8,933 bases of DNA from CALAED01 sp937891035 (lineage in GTDB: Bacteria; Actinomycetota; Actinomycetes; Streptosporangiales; Streptosporangiaceae): assembly GCA_035642125.1 (NCBI GenBank), contig DASQSZ010000025.1, positions 1 to 8,933 of the forward strand, given 5' to 3'. Under the pieces are notes generated by a model, which did not search any database, had not been told where the DNA came from, and worked only from the letters and a program-made list of their open reading frames with translations. Made by a program: the position numbers and the translations under genes. Positions 1 to 5,955 of this stretch are shown piece after piece. Positions within the stretch are counted from its first letter, which is position 1. Each line of letters starts with the position of its first letter.

Positions 1-172
1 ACGATTGCATCGATATCGGCGACGACACCACCCTGAACTCGTCCGGGTGGTCAGGCGCCACTAGCAGCAGCGACTCCTCTGCCCCGCAGCACATTGGCCC
101 ATTCGTCCGACCTTGGCCACGGCGCCCCGCGAACTTCGCCAGCACAGAACACAGATCACCGGCCTGATTTCT

Positions 173-312
173 CTATGCAATCTTGAGGCGCTGATCGTCA
201 ACTTCGACGGTGACATCAACCGTCCCCCAAGCGCCTCGACATAGGCGGCCAACGTGGAGACCCTAGCCACCGCGGGATCAACGCCTGCGATCAGCTGGCC
301 GCGCTCGACTCC
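173..312 (-). pseudogene. Frameshifted C-terminal remnant of an XRE/HigA-type antitoxin or regulator
   Basis: On the minus strand the segment ERGQL...VSTLAAYVEALGGRL matches the end of the helix-turn-helix domain and the STLxxYVEALGG signature of small XRE/HigA-type regulators. After GGRL (about 219) the frame is lost. Shifting by one base at that point restores the usual family tail, VTVEVDDQRLKIA, followed by a TAG stop at 173-175. Upstream of 312 I cannot find the expected recognition helices in any frame, so the N-terminus also appears to be missing. No toxin gene (RelE/HigB type) adjoins it; the next gene upstream on this strand encodes a spore-associated protein. The family assignment rests on motif memory. 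A sequencing error could explain the frameshift but not the missing N-terminus. Confidence 0.5.
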
Positions 313-402
313 GGCGTATGGGGGTTCGTCAACGACCGGCCCCGCCGCCGCGGCCAAAGACCGCGGCGGCCGGGTCGCGGCGAGCGTCGGCCAGTCCACA
401 CG

Positions 403-415
403 CGCGCCCGGCGCG
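403..415 (-). terminator. Short GC hairpin, possible terminator of the spore-protein cluster
   Basis: A 5-bp perfect stem (CGCGC/GCGCG) with a three-base loop lies about 27 bases beyond the stop codon of the last SapA-like gene. There is no T-run after it. Many actinobacterial terminators lack a U-tail, so a role is possible, but short GC stems are common by chance in this DNA. Confidence 0.25.
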
Positions 416-441
416 GAGAGGACGACAGTGCCCGGTATGGA

Positions 442-855
442 TCAGCCGCAGTTCGTTCCGCGTTTGCCGCCCTCGGTGCCGGTGATGCGACCCATCCAGT
501 CAACGCACTTGCCCGCCGCCGCCAGGTAGATCGGCCCCGCGTAGCTCCTATAGAAGCCGCCGTCGAAGACATCCCAGTGACTTCCGGCCGGACTGATCGA
601 CAAACCCGCCTCGACCAAGATGGGTGAGCCTGAGGTGTTCCGTTTTGCGACCACGCAGTTTCGGCCGGTGCCGGAATTGTAGGTCAGGAACACCGTTCCC
701 TTACTGCCGATCGGGTCGGAGTTGACGACGCTATAGCCGGAGCCGCACTCACCTCCGTATGTCGCCGCCGCCGCCGGCGACGCCGCGGCGAGCGCCCCGA
801 AAACGGTGGCGACGGTGCACCCGGCCACGGCGGTGGCCTGCCTCATAGATGTCAT
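442..855 (-). CDS. SapA-like spore-associated secreted protein (copy 1)
   Basis: This is a secreted protein of 137 residues resembling spore-associated protein A of Streptomyces. It has an N-terminal signal peptide with a hydrophobic stretch at about 6-30 and an AxA-type cleavage region (SPAAAA). The mature part starts TYGGECGSGYSVVN, followed by VFLTYNSGTGRNCVV, YAGPIYL, KCVDW and a C-terminal TNCG. Four cysteines (C37, C67, C117, C136) are shared with the two upstream copies and probably form two disulfides. I chose the ATG at 853-855 because AAGAAGGG lies 8 bases upstream and because this gives exactly the length of the two paralogues; an in-frame ATG at 885 adds ten basic residues and has no clear ribosome site. 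It is the last and most divergent of three tandem genes. SapA-type proteins are found on spore surfaces; their molecular function is unknown to me. Confidence 0.85.
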   Translation of the reverse strand: MTSMRQATAVAGCTVATVFGALAAASPAAAATYGGECGSGYSVVNSDPIGSKGTVFLTYNSGTGRNCVVAKRNTSGSPILVEAGLSISPAGSHWDVFDGGFYRSYAGPIYLAAAGKCVDWMGRITGTEGGKRGTNCG

Positions 856-880
856 ATTTCTTGCCCTTCTTCGGATTCGT

Positions 881-892
881 GTCATATATGAC
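881..892. promoter_or_regulatory. 12-bp perfect palindrome between SapA-like copies 1 and 2
   Basis: GTCATATATGAC is a perfect palindrome in the 63-base gap upstream of the copy 1 start. Part of it (GTCATAT) recurs at 851-857 across that start codon. It is AT-rich against a GC-rich background. It could be an operator or part of a promoter for copy 1 alone, but nothing in the sequence identifies the binding protein. Confidence 0.3.
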
Positions 893-918
893 GGTGTCCT
901 GCGGATTCGCCGTGCGGA

Positions 919-1332
919 TCAGCCGCAGTTGGTGCCGAAACGCGCGTCGCTGGCCGTGCCTATGGTGCCGCCCCAGTCGACGCACTGACCCGGCGCCGAT
1001 ACGTAAACGGGCCCGGCGTAGGTGGTGTAGTTGCCGCTGTCCACGTTCCAGGTGGAAGAGGAGGATCGCTTGAGAGCCGCCTCCATCAGCGTGGCGGCGC
1101 CCGGATTCGTACGCACTGTGACAACGCAGTTGTTGCCGTTGCCCGAGTTGTAGGTCAGGAATACGGTTCCACGGTTGGTGGGGAGGTCGAAGCGGTTGAC
1201 GACACCGTAGCCGCTGCCGCATTGCCCACCGTAGGTAGCGGCGGCGGCTGGGCCTGCCGTGGCGATCGTCCCCGTGGCGGTGGCCACGACCGCGACACCG
1301 ATCAAGCCGGTTTTCAAGAGCAAGGTTTTCAT
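919..1332 (-). CDS. SapA-like spore-associated secreted protein (copy 2)
   Basis: A secreted protein of 137 residues, paralogous to its two neighbours. It has a signal peptide (MKTLLLKTG, hydrophobic to about residue 30, then AGPAAA|AT) and a mature domain beginning TYGGQCGSGYGVVN. The motifs GTVFLTYNSGNGNNCVV, YTTYAGPVYV, QCVDWGG and terminal TNCG match the other copies, with cysteines at 38, 69, 117 and 136. The ATG is preceded by GAGGG four bases upstream, a good ribosome site. The gene lies 35 bases after copy 3 and 63 bases before copy 1, so it is probably the middle gene of a short operon read from 1781 towards 442. The family is known from spore-associated proteins of Streptomyces; a structural or surface role is inferred from that, not from a catalytic motif. 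Confidence 0.87.
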   Translation of the reverse strand: MKTLLLKTGLIGVAVVATATGTIATAGPAAAATYGGQCGSGYGVVNRFDLPTNRGTVFLTYNSGNGNNCVVTVRTNPGAATLMEAALKRSSSSTWNVDSGNYTTYAGPVYVSAPGQCVDWGGTIGTASDARFGTNCG

Positions 1333-1367
1333 CGATCCCTCGTTAGATGGGCCGTTTAGCGGTCAGG

Positions 1368-1781
1368 TCAGCCGCAATTGGTGTTCACGCCGCCGGCGTA
1401 GGAGCCGCTGATGGCGCCGCCCCAGGTGACGCACGAACCCTTGGCATAGCGGTATACGGGCCCGGCGTAGGTGGTGTAGTCGCCCTCGTCCACGTCCGCC
1501 CAGGCAGGGTCGGACTGTCGCGCGATGCCCGCGAACATCGGGACGGCCGTGCCCGGGTTGTCGCGAATCGTAACGACGCAGTTGTAACCGTTGCCGGAGT
1601 TGTAGGTCAGGTACACGGCGCCCTTGCCGCTGATGGTCCGCTGGTTGACGACCCCGTAGCCGCCGCCGCACGCGCCGTTGTACGACGCGGCTGACGCTGC
1701 GGTGGTGGTGGCCACCAGCGAGCCCCCGGTCATCGCGGCCCCGAGCAGCCCAGCCAGGGCCGCCCTCATCGGACTTCGCAT
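1368..1781 (-). CDS. SapA-like spore-associated secreted protein (copy 3, first in the cluster)
   Basis: First gene of the SapA-like triplet, 137 residues. The signal peptide is MRSPMRAALAGLLGAA with an ASAAS cleavage region near residue 32-34. The mature part runs YNGACGGGYGVVN, AVYLTYNSGNGYNCVV, YTTYAGPVYRYAKGSCVTWGG and ends NTNCG. Cysteines are at 38, 68, 117 and 136. The ATG at 1781 is preceded by GGAGG at a rather long 12-base spacing; the second in-frame ATG (1769) has no ribosome site. It is divergent from the DUF5937/ArsR-like regulator, so a shared control region at 1782-2089 is likely. That the regulator controls this cluster is inference from gene order. Confidence 0.87.
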   Translation of the reverse strand: MRSPMRAALAGLLGAAMTGGSLVATTTAASAASYNGACGGGYGVVNQRTISGKGAVYLTYNSGNGYNCVVTIRDNPGTAVPMFAGIARQSDPAWADVDEGDYTTYAGPVYRYAKGSCVTWGGAISGSYAGGVNTNCG

Positions 1782-1954
1782 GATCGTCTACTACCTCCGC
1801 CTGCTTATTGAGTTGCTCGATCTCACGGGGAGACGGTAGGCCTGACTCCGGCGTACAGAAAGACAACAGACCGCTGTTTCGGCAGTGGCCGAAAGTCGCA
1901 CGTGGTGGGACGGAGAGGGCATTTGATCTTTATCCGCACAGAGCCGGAGATACC

Positions 1955-1975
1955 GCTCTGGCCGCAAGCCAGGGC
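1955..1975. repeat. Inverted repeat (8-bp arms) in the divergent control region
   Basis: GCTCTGGC and GCCAGGGC form an eight-pair stem (one G-U) around the five-base loop CGCAA. It lies about 24 bases upstream of the candidate -35 of the regulator gene, a position suited to an operator. It has no T-run and does not follow a gene, so a terminator is unlikely. Confidence 0.3.
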
Positions 1976-1998
1976 AGCCATGCCAGTAATGTTGTATC

Positions 1999-2025
1999 TT
2001 GACTGTGAGTAACGGAATCTAGACT
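1999..2025 (+). promoter_or_regulatory. Candidate promoter of the DUF5937/ArsR-like regulator
   Basis: TTGACT (1999-2004) and TAGACT (2020-2025) resemble -35 and -10 boxes, but the spacer is only 15 bases instead of about 17. The predicted transcript would begin near 2032, just past the upstream GTG at 2030. This supports the TTG at 2090 as the real start codon, with a leader of about 58 bases. Confidence 0.35.
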
Positions 2026-2089
2026 CGCCGTGGGTCGACTGAGCCACGCAAGATCAAATCTGTCCGCGTATGCGCACCGGGGGAAACAG

Positions 2090-3115
2090 TTGTTGCGGAT
2101 CAATTTTTTGCCGTCGGATTGGGAACGGCTTCGTTTCGTCACCAAACCCGATCCCATGTGGGAGATCCTGCTTAGCCTGTACATGTTGGGAGAGGCGTCC
2201 GACGAACAAGTATTCGGACAATGGAGGCAGCGCGTATTATCCCGGATAGCGCCAGAAAACAGAATGCTTCTTGACCTGGTGCCCCCCAAGGGCTATTCAC
2301 CGGACTTCCTGAGCCCCCTCGTGGGCGGACAGGACCCCGAGGATGGAATCGACGCGGTCCTGAACACCCCTCGGCAACGCATCGCCGAAGACCTCGACCG
2401 GCGGTTCGGCGCCCGGGCCGGTCCGCCCTGGACCGCCGGGCTGGCGCGGAAGGACGTCACCACCATGCGGACGCTGGGCGGTTCGATCCGCACCTACTTC
2501 AATACCGCCGTACGACCGTACTGGAGTTACATCTCCCAGGTCGCGGCCGACGGCGCGGCATCGATCCGCACCACGGCGCCTCGGCCGGTGGCCGAGATCA
2601 CCCGGCTCAAGGACCGGCCGCCGCGTCGGCCGGTCACGCTCGAACTGCCCTACAACCGCGACCAGGAGATGCACCTGCGAGGCCGCGGTCTCACCCTGGT
2701 CCCCGCGTTCTTCTGCGTCAACGGCCCGCTGACCTACCGCGATCCGTCGCTCCCACCGGTACTCCTCTATCCGGTCGGCCATGAGCCGATATCGTTCCTT
2801 GCCCGCGCCGCGCGGGGCACGGGACCGCCCGAGGATGTGCTGCGCCGGCTGCTCGGCGGCACTCGCGCCTCGGTGCTGCTAACGCTCAGTGATCGCGTCC
2901 ACTCGACGAGCGGAATCGCCCGAACCCTCGGCATCTCGGTCGCCTCCGCAAGCGAGCACGCGTCACTCCTGCGCGCCGCCAGGCTGGTCGACAGTGAGCG
3001 CTACGGCAACACCGTTCAGCACTGGCTTACCCCCCTCGGGCTCGAATTCCTCGGCCAATCGTCAGACCGGGCAGGCGCCGCGGAAAGGACGCACGACAAG
3101 GGCTCTGTTCACTAG
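2090..3115 (+). CDS. ArsR-like winged-helix transcriptional regulator with DUF5937-type N-terminal domain
   Basis: Probable DNA-binding regulator of 341 residues. The N-terminus, (M)LRINFLPSDWERLRF followed by DPMWEILLSLYML, matches the start of actinobacterial ArsR-like proteins with a DUF5937 domain. A winged helix-turn-helix lies at about 255-325, with GIARTLGISVASASEHASLL as recognition region and the wing near SERYGNTVQHWLTPLG. I chose the TTG at 2090 because GGGGGA lies five bases upstream and the family normally begins MLRI; a GTG at 2030 would add 20 residues without a ribosome site. There is no metal-binding cysteine cluster, so the ligand is unknown. A TTA leucine codon (2237-2239, residue 50) is present. 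GC content is about 52-57% to 2280 and then 65-70% or more, suggesting a mosaic gene. It is divergent from the SapA-like cluster, its likeliest target. Confidence 0.8.
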   Translation: MLRINFLPSDWERLRFVTKPDPMWEILLSLYMLGEASDEQVFGQWRQRVLSRIAPENRMLLDLVPPKGYSPDFLSPLVGGQDPEDGIDAVLNTPRQRIAEDLDRRFGARAGPPWTAGLARKDVTTMRTLGGSIRTYFNTAVRPYWSYISQVAADGAASIRTTAPRPVAEITRLKDRPPRRPVTLELPYNRDQEMHLRGRGLTLVPAFFCVNGPLTYRDPSLPPVLLYPVGHEPISFLARAARGTGPPEDVLRRLLGGTRASVLLTLSDRVHSTSGIARTLGISVASASEHASLLRAARLVDSERYGNTVQHWLTPLGLEFLGQSSDRAGAAERTHDKGSVH

Positions 3116-3190
3116 CTCTTCCGACGCACCTCGGGTGCCGAAGCCACATCACTCGGATCTTTACACCGTGCTTAGGGCCGGTGTGTAGGG

Positions 3191-3859
3191 ATGAAAGACG
3201 TGCGGTTGCTTCGCCTCGTGCTCGCCGTCGCCGCTGCCTGTCTCCTGGGGGCATGCGGTGGCGACCCTGATCCGCCATCAGCACCGCAGGCGCCGTCGGC
3301 GCTGTCGGTTCCCTCGCCTGGGACGGCGTCGGCGGGCCCGGGCCTGATCGCCCAGCTGCGGCAGGGCGGATACGTGCTGTACATCAGGCACGCGGCGACC
3401 GAAAGCGCCCAAGATGACCCGACCCCCGACCTCAACGATCCCGGCACACAACGTAATCTTTCCGCCGCAGGCCGGACCGATGCGCGGGAGATCGGCCAGG
3501 CCGTCCGCCGCCTGCGCATACCGATCGGCACCGTGCTGGTCAGTCCCTATGACCGGACGCGCGAGACCGCCGAAATCGCCTTCGGTGCCGGGCGGCCGCG
3601 CGAAACCCGCGAACTCATCAGTGAGGGTTTTCCCGGCACCGACGACGCCCGGCTCGCCGAGCAGTTGCGGCGGCTGCTGCGCCAGCGTCCGAGCGCGGGA
3701 ACCAACACTGTGCTGGTCTCTCATGGCTTCAACATCACTGAGGCGGCCGACATCTCGATCGCGGAGGGCGACATGGTGGTCTTCAACCCGGCGGCCCGGC
3801 AGCCGCTCACGCCGGTGGCGACGATCGGCGTCGACGACTGGCGCTCGTTGCGAGGGTGA
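3191..3859 (+). CDS. Histidine phosphatase family lipoprotein
   Basis: Predicted membrane-anchored extracytoplasmic phosphatase of the histidine phosphatase (phosphoglycerate mutase-like) superfamily, 222 residues. A signal peptide ends in the lipobox LGAC (C22), followed by a Ser/Pro/Ala-rich linker to about residue 50. The catalytic core shows YIRHAAT (R66, phospho-accepting H67), TQRNLSAAGRTDAREIG, SPYDRTRETA (R122) and VSHGFN (H178). The usual RHG/RHE is RHA here, which occurs in this subfamily. The substrate cannot be read from sequence. The ATG at 3191 directly abuts AGGG; a GTG at 3200 has better spacing (9 bases) and keeps an intact lipoprotein signal, so translation may start there (219 residues). 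It is followed after four bases by a second lipoprotein gene, so the two are probably co-transcribed. It lies 75 bases after the regulator and could share its transcript. Confidence 0.85.
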   Translation: MKDVRLLRLVLAVAAACLLGACGGDPDPPSAPQAPSALSVPSPGTASAGPGLIAQLRQGGYVLYIRHAATESAQDDPTPDLNDPGTQRNLSAAGRTDAREIGQAVRRLRIPIGTVLVSPYDRTRETAEIAFGAGRPRETRELISEGFPGTDDARLAEQLRRLLRQRPSAGTNTVLVSHGFNITEAADISIAEGDMVVFNPAARQPLTPVATIGVDDWRSLRG

Positions 3860-3863
3860 CGTG

Positions 3864-4892
3864 ATGAAACGCTTGCTGATCATGATCACGGCGATGGCCG
3901 CGCTCACCGCGTGTTCCAGCGAGTCGCCATCGGCCGGGCCGCCCGCCGCGCCGGCCACGCAGACCAGCGCGGCGCCGTCGAGCGCGCGGGCCGACGGGCC
4001 GGCGATCCAGCGGTTCGACGTACCCGATGGGGCGGGGCCGCACGACGTCTCGCCCGCCGCCGACGGCGGAGTGTGGTTCACCGCTCAGCACGCGGGCTAC
4101 CTCGGGCACCTCGACCCGAAGAGCGGCGAGGTGACCAGGGTGCCGCTGGGGAGCGGCGCACGTCCGCACGGTGTGATCACCGGGCCGGACGACGCGGCCT
4201 GGGTGACCGATGGCGGGCTCAACGCGATCGTCCGGGTGGACGGGCAGAGCCGGCGGGTGCGCCGGTTCCCGCTGCCCGCCGGCCGCGGCGACGCCAATCT
4301 CAACACCGCGACCTTCGACGACGCCGGGAAGCTGTGGTTCACCGGTCAAAACGGCGTGTACGGCCGGGTCGATCCCGCCTCGGGCCGGGTCGACGTCTAC
4401 GACGCGCCGCGCGGCGCGGGCCCGTACGGCATCACCACCACGCCGGACGGCGAGGTTTACTACGCCTCCCTGGCCGGCAGTCACATCGCCCGGATCGCGA
4501 CCGATACCGGCCAGGCCACGGTCATCGAACCGCCCACCGAGGACCAGGGCGCGCGCCGCGTGTGGGCCGACGGCCAGGGCCGCGTTTGGGTCAGCGAGTA
4601 CAACGGCGGGCGTCTCGGCCGCTACGATCCGAGGTCCGGCGACTGGCGCGAATGGCGGCTGCCCGGCGACCAGCCGCAGCCGTACGCCGTCTTCGTCGAC
4701 GACGTCGGCATGGTGTGGCTGAGCGACTTCGGCAGCGACCGCCTGGTGCGCTTCGACCCGGCGACCGAGACCTTCACTGCGGCGAACGGCGACGCGCCCG
4801 CCGTACGGCAGTTGCACGGCAGGCCGGGCGAGATGTGGGGCGCGGCCTCGGGTGCGGACCAGATCCTCCTCGTCCGGACCGGTTCCCGCTAA
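3864..4892 (+). CDS. Beta-propeller lipoprotein of the streptogramin (virginiamycin B) lyase-like family
   Basis: Lipoprotein of 342 residues with a signal peptide and lipobox LTAC (C17), a Ser/Ala/Pro linker to about residue 45, then repeated propeller blades. Recurring units such as PHDVSPAADGGVWFT, PHGVITGPDDAAWVT, GPYGITTTPDGEVYYAS and QPYAVFVDDVGMVWLS, each followed by a GxxxRxDP-like strand, fit a seven-bladed propeller of the Vgb/NHL type. In Vgb the catalytic residues are a His and a Glu-x-His in the last blades; the matching positions here read GARRV and QPYAV, so both are lost. I therefore doubt streptogramin lyase activity and prefer a binding or sensing role outside the membrane. 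GAGGG seven bases before the ATG is a good ribosome site. The gene starts four bases after the phosphatase stop, so the two probably form one operon. Its end is one base from the convergent phosphoesterase. Confidence 0.82.
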   Translation: MKRLLIMITAMAALTACSSESPSAGPPAAPATQTSAAPSSARADGPAIQRFDVPDGAGPHDVSPAADGGVWFTAQHAGYLGHLDPKSGEVTRVPLGSGARPHGVITGPDDAAWVTDGGLNAIVRVDGQSRRVRRFPLPAGRGDANLNTATFDDAGKLWFTGQNGVYGRVDPASGRVDVYDAPRGAGPYGITTTPDGEVYYASLAGSHIARIATDTGQATVIEPPTEDQGARRVWADGQGRVWVSEYNGGRLGRYDPRSGDWREWRLPGDQPQPYAVFVDDVGMVWLSDFGSDRLVRFDPATETFTAANGDAPAVRQLHGRPGEMWGAASGADQILLVRTGSR

Positions 4893-4893
4893 G

Positions 4894-5751
4894 TCATGGA
4901 GTCGGCTTAGGGCTCGGCAAGATGCGGCGAAGCGTGCCCGGCGGACGGGCGCGCCGCCGCCATTCGCGGGGATAACCCACCGACACCTCTTCGAATCGCA
5001 CGCCGTCATACCAGGTGGTCCGCGGAATGTGCAGATGGCCGTACACGACCACGGCCGCGTTGAACCTGACGTGCCAATCGGCGGTGAGTTCGGTGCCGCA
5101 CCATTGGGCGAACTCCGGGTAATACAAAGATCGGGTCGGCTCGCGAACAAGCGGGTAATGGTTGACGAGGACCGTGGGGATGTCGGCGTCGCTCTCGGCG
5201 AGCCGCCGCTCCGTCTGGGCGACCCTGGCCCGGCACCACGCACCCCGGCTCGGGTACGGGTCGGGGTGCAGCAGCATCTCGTCGGTGCACACGACGCCGG
5301 ACTCGTACGCCTTGGCCAGCGCCTCTTCCTCGGACGTCGTGCCGGCCGGACGGAAGGTGTAGTCATAGAGCAGGAACAGCGGGGAGATCACCGCGGGCCC
5401 GCCCTCGCCCTCCCAGATCTGGTAGGGGTCCTCCGGCGTCACCACGCCGGCGCCGCGGCACATCTCGACCAGCCGCCGGTAGCGGGCCAGGCCGCGCAAC
5501 GCGATGGGATCGTCGCGCGGCGTCCACAGCTCATGATTGCCCGGCACCCAGATCACCTTGGCGAAGCGTTCGTTGAGGGTGCTGAGCGCCCATTCGATGT
5601 CGGCGACCATCTCACCGACGTCGCCCGCCACGATCAGCCAATCGGCGGCCGACTCCGGACGAAGGTCCTCCACGATCTTTCGGTTCTCGGCATAGCCGAC
5701 GTGCAGATCGCTGATAGCCCATACCTGTCCGGCCACGGTATTGATGATCAC
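4894..5751 (-). CDS. Metallophosphoesterase resembling PptH (phosphopantetheinyl hydrolase)
   Basis: Calcineurin-like metallophosphoesterase of 285 residues with all metal-ligand motifs: DLH (D15, H17), GDVGE (D44), GNHE (N72, H73), VNHYP (H198) and GHLH (H239, H241). The C-terminal stretch HIPRTTWYDGVRFEEVSVG and the block WVPGNHELW are characteristic of the mycobacterial Rv2795c/PptH group, which removes 4'-phosphopantetheine from carrier proteins. In those relatives the gene usually sits beside the phosphopantetheinyl transferase PptT; here the upstream neighbour is a tRNA and no transferase is in the window. The start is a GTG at 5751 with only a weak ribosome site. A TATACT box (5771-5776 on this strand) lies about 20 bases upstream, with no clear -35. 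The gene converges with the propeller lipoprotein with no room for a terminator between them. The fold is sure; the substrate is inferred from recalled similarity. Confidence 0.88.
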   Translation of the reverse strand: MIINTVAGQVWAISDLHVGYAENRKIVEDLRPESAADWLIVAGDVGEMVADIEWALSTLNERFAKVIWVPGNHELWTPRDDPIALRGLARYRRLVEMCRGAGVVTPEDPYQIWEGEGGPAVISPLFLLYDYTFRPAGTTSEEEALAKAYESGVVCTDEMLLHPDPYPSRGAWCRARVAQTERRLAESDADIPTVLVNHYPLVREPTRSLYYPEFAQWCGTELTADWHVRFNAAVVVYGHLHIPRTTWYDGVRFEEVSVGYPREWRRRARPPGTLRRILPSPKPTP

Positions 5752-5815
5752 CTCGCTCGGCAGAATATGCAGTATAGACCACCGAGATCGGCCACCGAGA
5801 CCGGACAGATCTTGG

Positions 5816-5893
5816 TACCCCGGGTGGGGCTCGAACCCACACTTCCACGGATTTTAAGTCCGTCGCCTAACTGCCTAATTGGGCTACCGGGGC
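5816..5893 (-). tRNA. tRNA-Leu (anticodon UAA) with short variable loop, CCA encoded
   Basis: The minus strand folds as a complete cloverleaf of 78 bases. The acceptor stem is GCCCCGG with CCGGGGT (the first pair is G-U). The D-arm begins GCCC, with a C13-A22 mismatch. The anticodon stem is ACGGA/TCCGT around CTTAAAA, giving anticodon UAA. The T-arm is GTGGG-TTCGAGC-CCCAC. Discriminator A73 suits leucine, and CCA is encoded at 5815-5813. The variable loop is GGAAGT, six bases, whereas bacterial leucine tRNAs normally have a long variable arm. Decoding of UUA codons follows from the anticodon; charging with leucine is inferred. A promoter with near-consensus boxes lies just upstream, arguing for expression. 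The chromosome should hold a normal long-armed tRNA-Leu(UAA) as well, outside this window. Confidence 0.85.
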
Positions 5894-5906
5894 TTGATTC
5901 ATCGAC

Positions 5907-5935
5907 AATCTAAGCAAGTCGGTCGCCGGAGTCAG
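5907..5935 (-). promoter_or_regulatory. Promoter of the tRNA gene
   Basis: On the minus strand CTGACT (5930-5935) and TAGATT (5907-5912) each match the -35/-10 consensus at four of six bases, separated by exactly 17 bases. The predicted start near 5900 leaves a leader of about seven bases before the mature tRNA 5' end at 5893, a usual arrangement for a single tRNA gene. Confidence 0.5.
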
Positions 5936-5955
5936 CCCCTAACGGCCCGCTCATG

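Larger units (their letters stand above)
1782..2089. other. Divergent intergenic region between spore-protein cluster and regulator
   Basis: This 308-base stretch must hold promoters for both the SapA-like cluster (leftward) and the regulator (rightward). I see one candidate rightward promoter (1999-2025) and one hairpin-forming repeat (1955-1975). The region is visibly less GC-rich than the genes around it. I could not pick out a convincing leftward promoter. Short open frames crossing it lack ribosome sites and recognisable motifs. Confidence 0.6.

Noticed and set aside
28..50. 6-bp inverted repeat CCACCC/GGGTGG near the left edge
   Set aside because: Short, GC-rich and without a gene next to it or a T-run; not distinguishable from chance.
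1..94. Open minus-strand frame running off the left edge, beginning MCCGAEESLLLVAPDHPDEF
   Set aside because: Composition is compatible with coding, but there is no good ribosome site, no recognisable family, and too little sequence in the window to support a gene.
1770..1866. Minus-strand frame starting TTG with PSPREIEQLNKQAEVVDD, upstream of SapA-like copy 3
   Set aside because: It looks protein-like for about 30 codons but lacks a ribosome site and then overlaps the well-supported SapA-like gene in another frame.
3126..3138. 5-bp hairpin GCACC-TCG-GGTGC between the regulator and the phosphatase
   Set aside because: Too short and lacks a T-run; I cannot call it a terminator, and read-through from the regulator gene remains possible.
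3864..4892. Streptogramin resistance gene (vgb)
   Set aside because: Overall propeller similarity exists, but the catalytic His and Glu-x-His positions are not conserved and the protein carries a lipoprotein signal.
3807..5366. Long minus-strand open frame (519 codons) across the propeller lipoprotein and part of the phosphoesterase
   Set aside because: It is antisense to two genes with clear motifs, rich in Arg/Pro/Gly without domains, and typical of shadow frames in GC-rich DNA.
4852..5913. Plus-strand open frame of 353 codons across the phosphoesterase and tRNA
   Set aside because: It is antisense to the phosphoesterase; its tail reads RVGLEPTLP, a well-known artefact of translating the strand opposite a tRNA.
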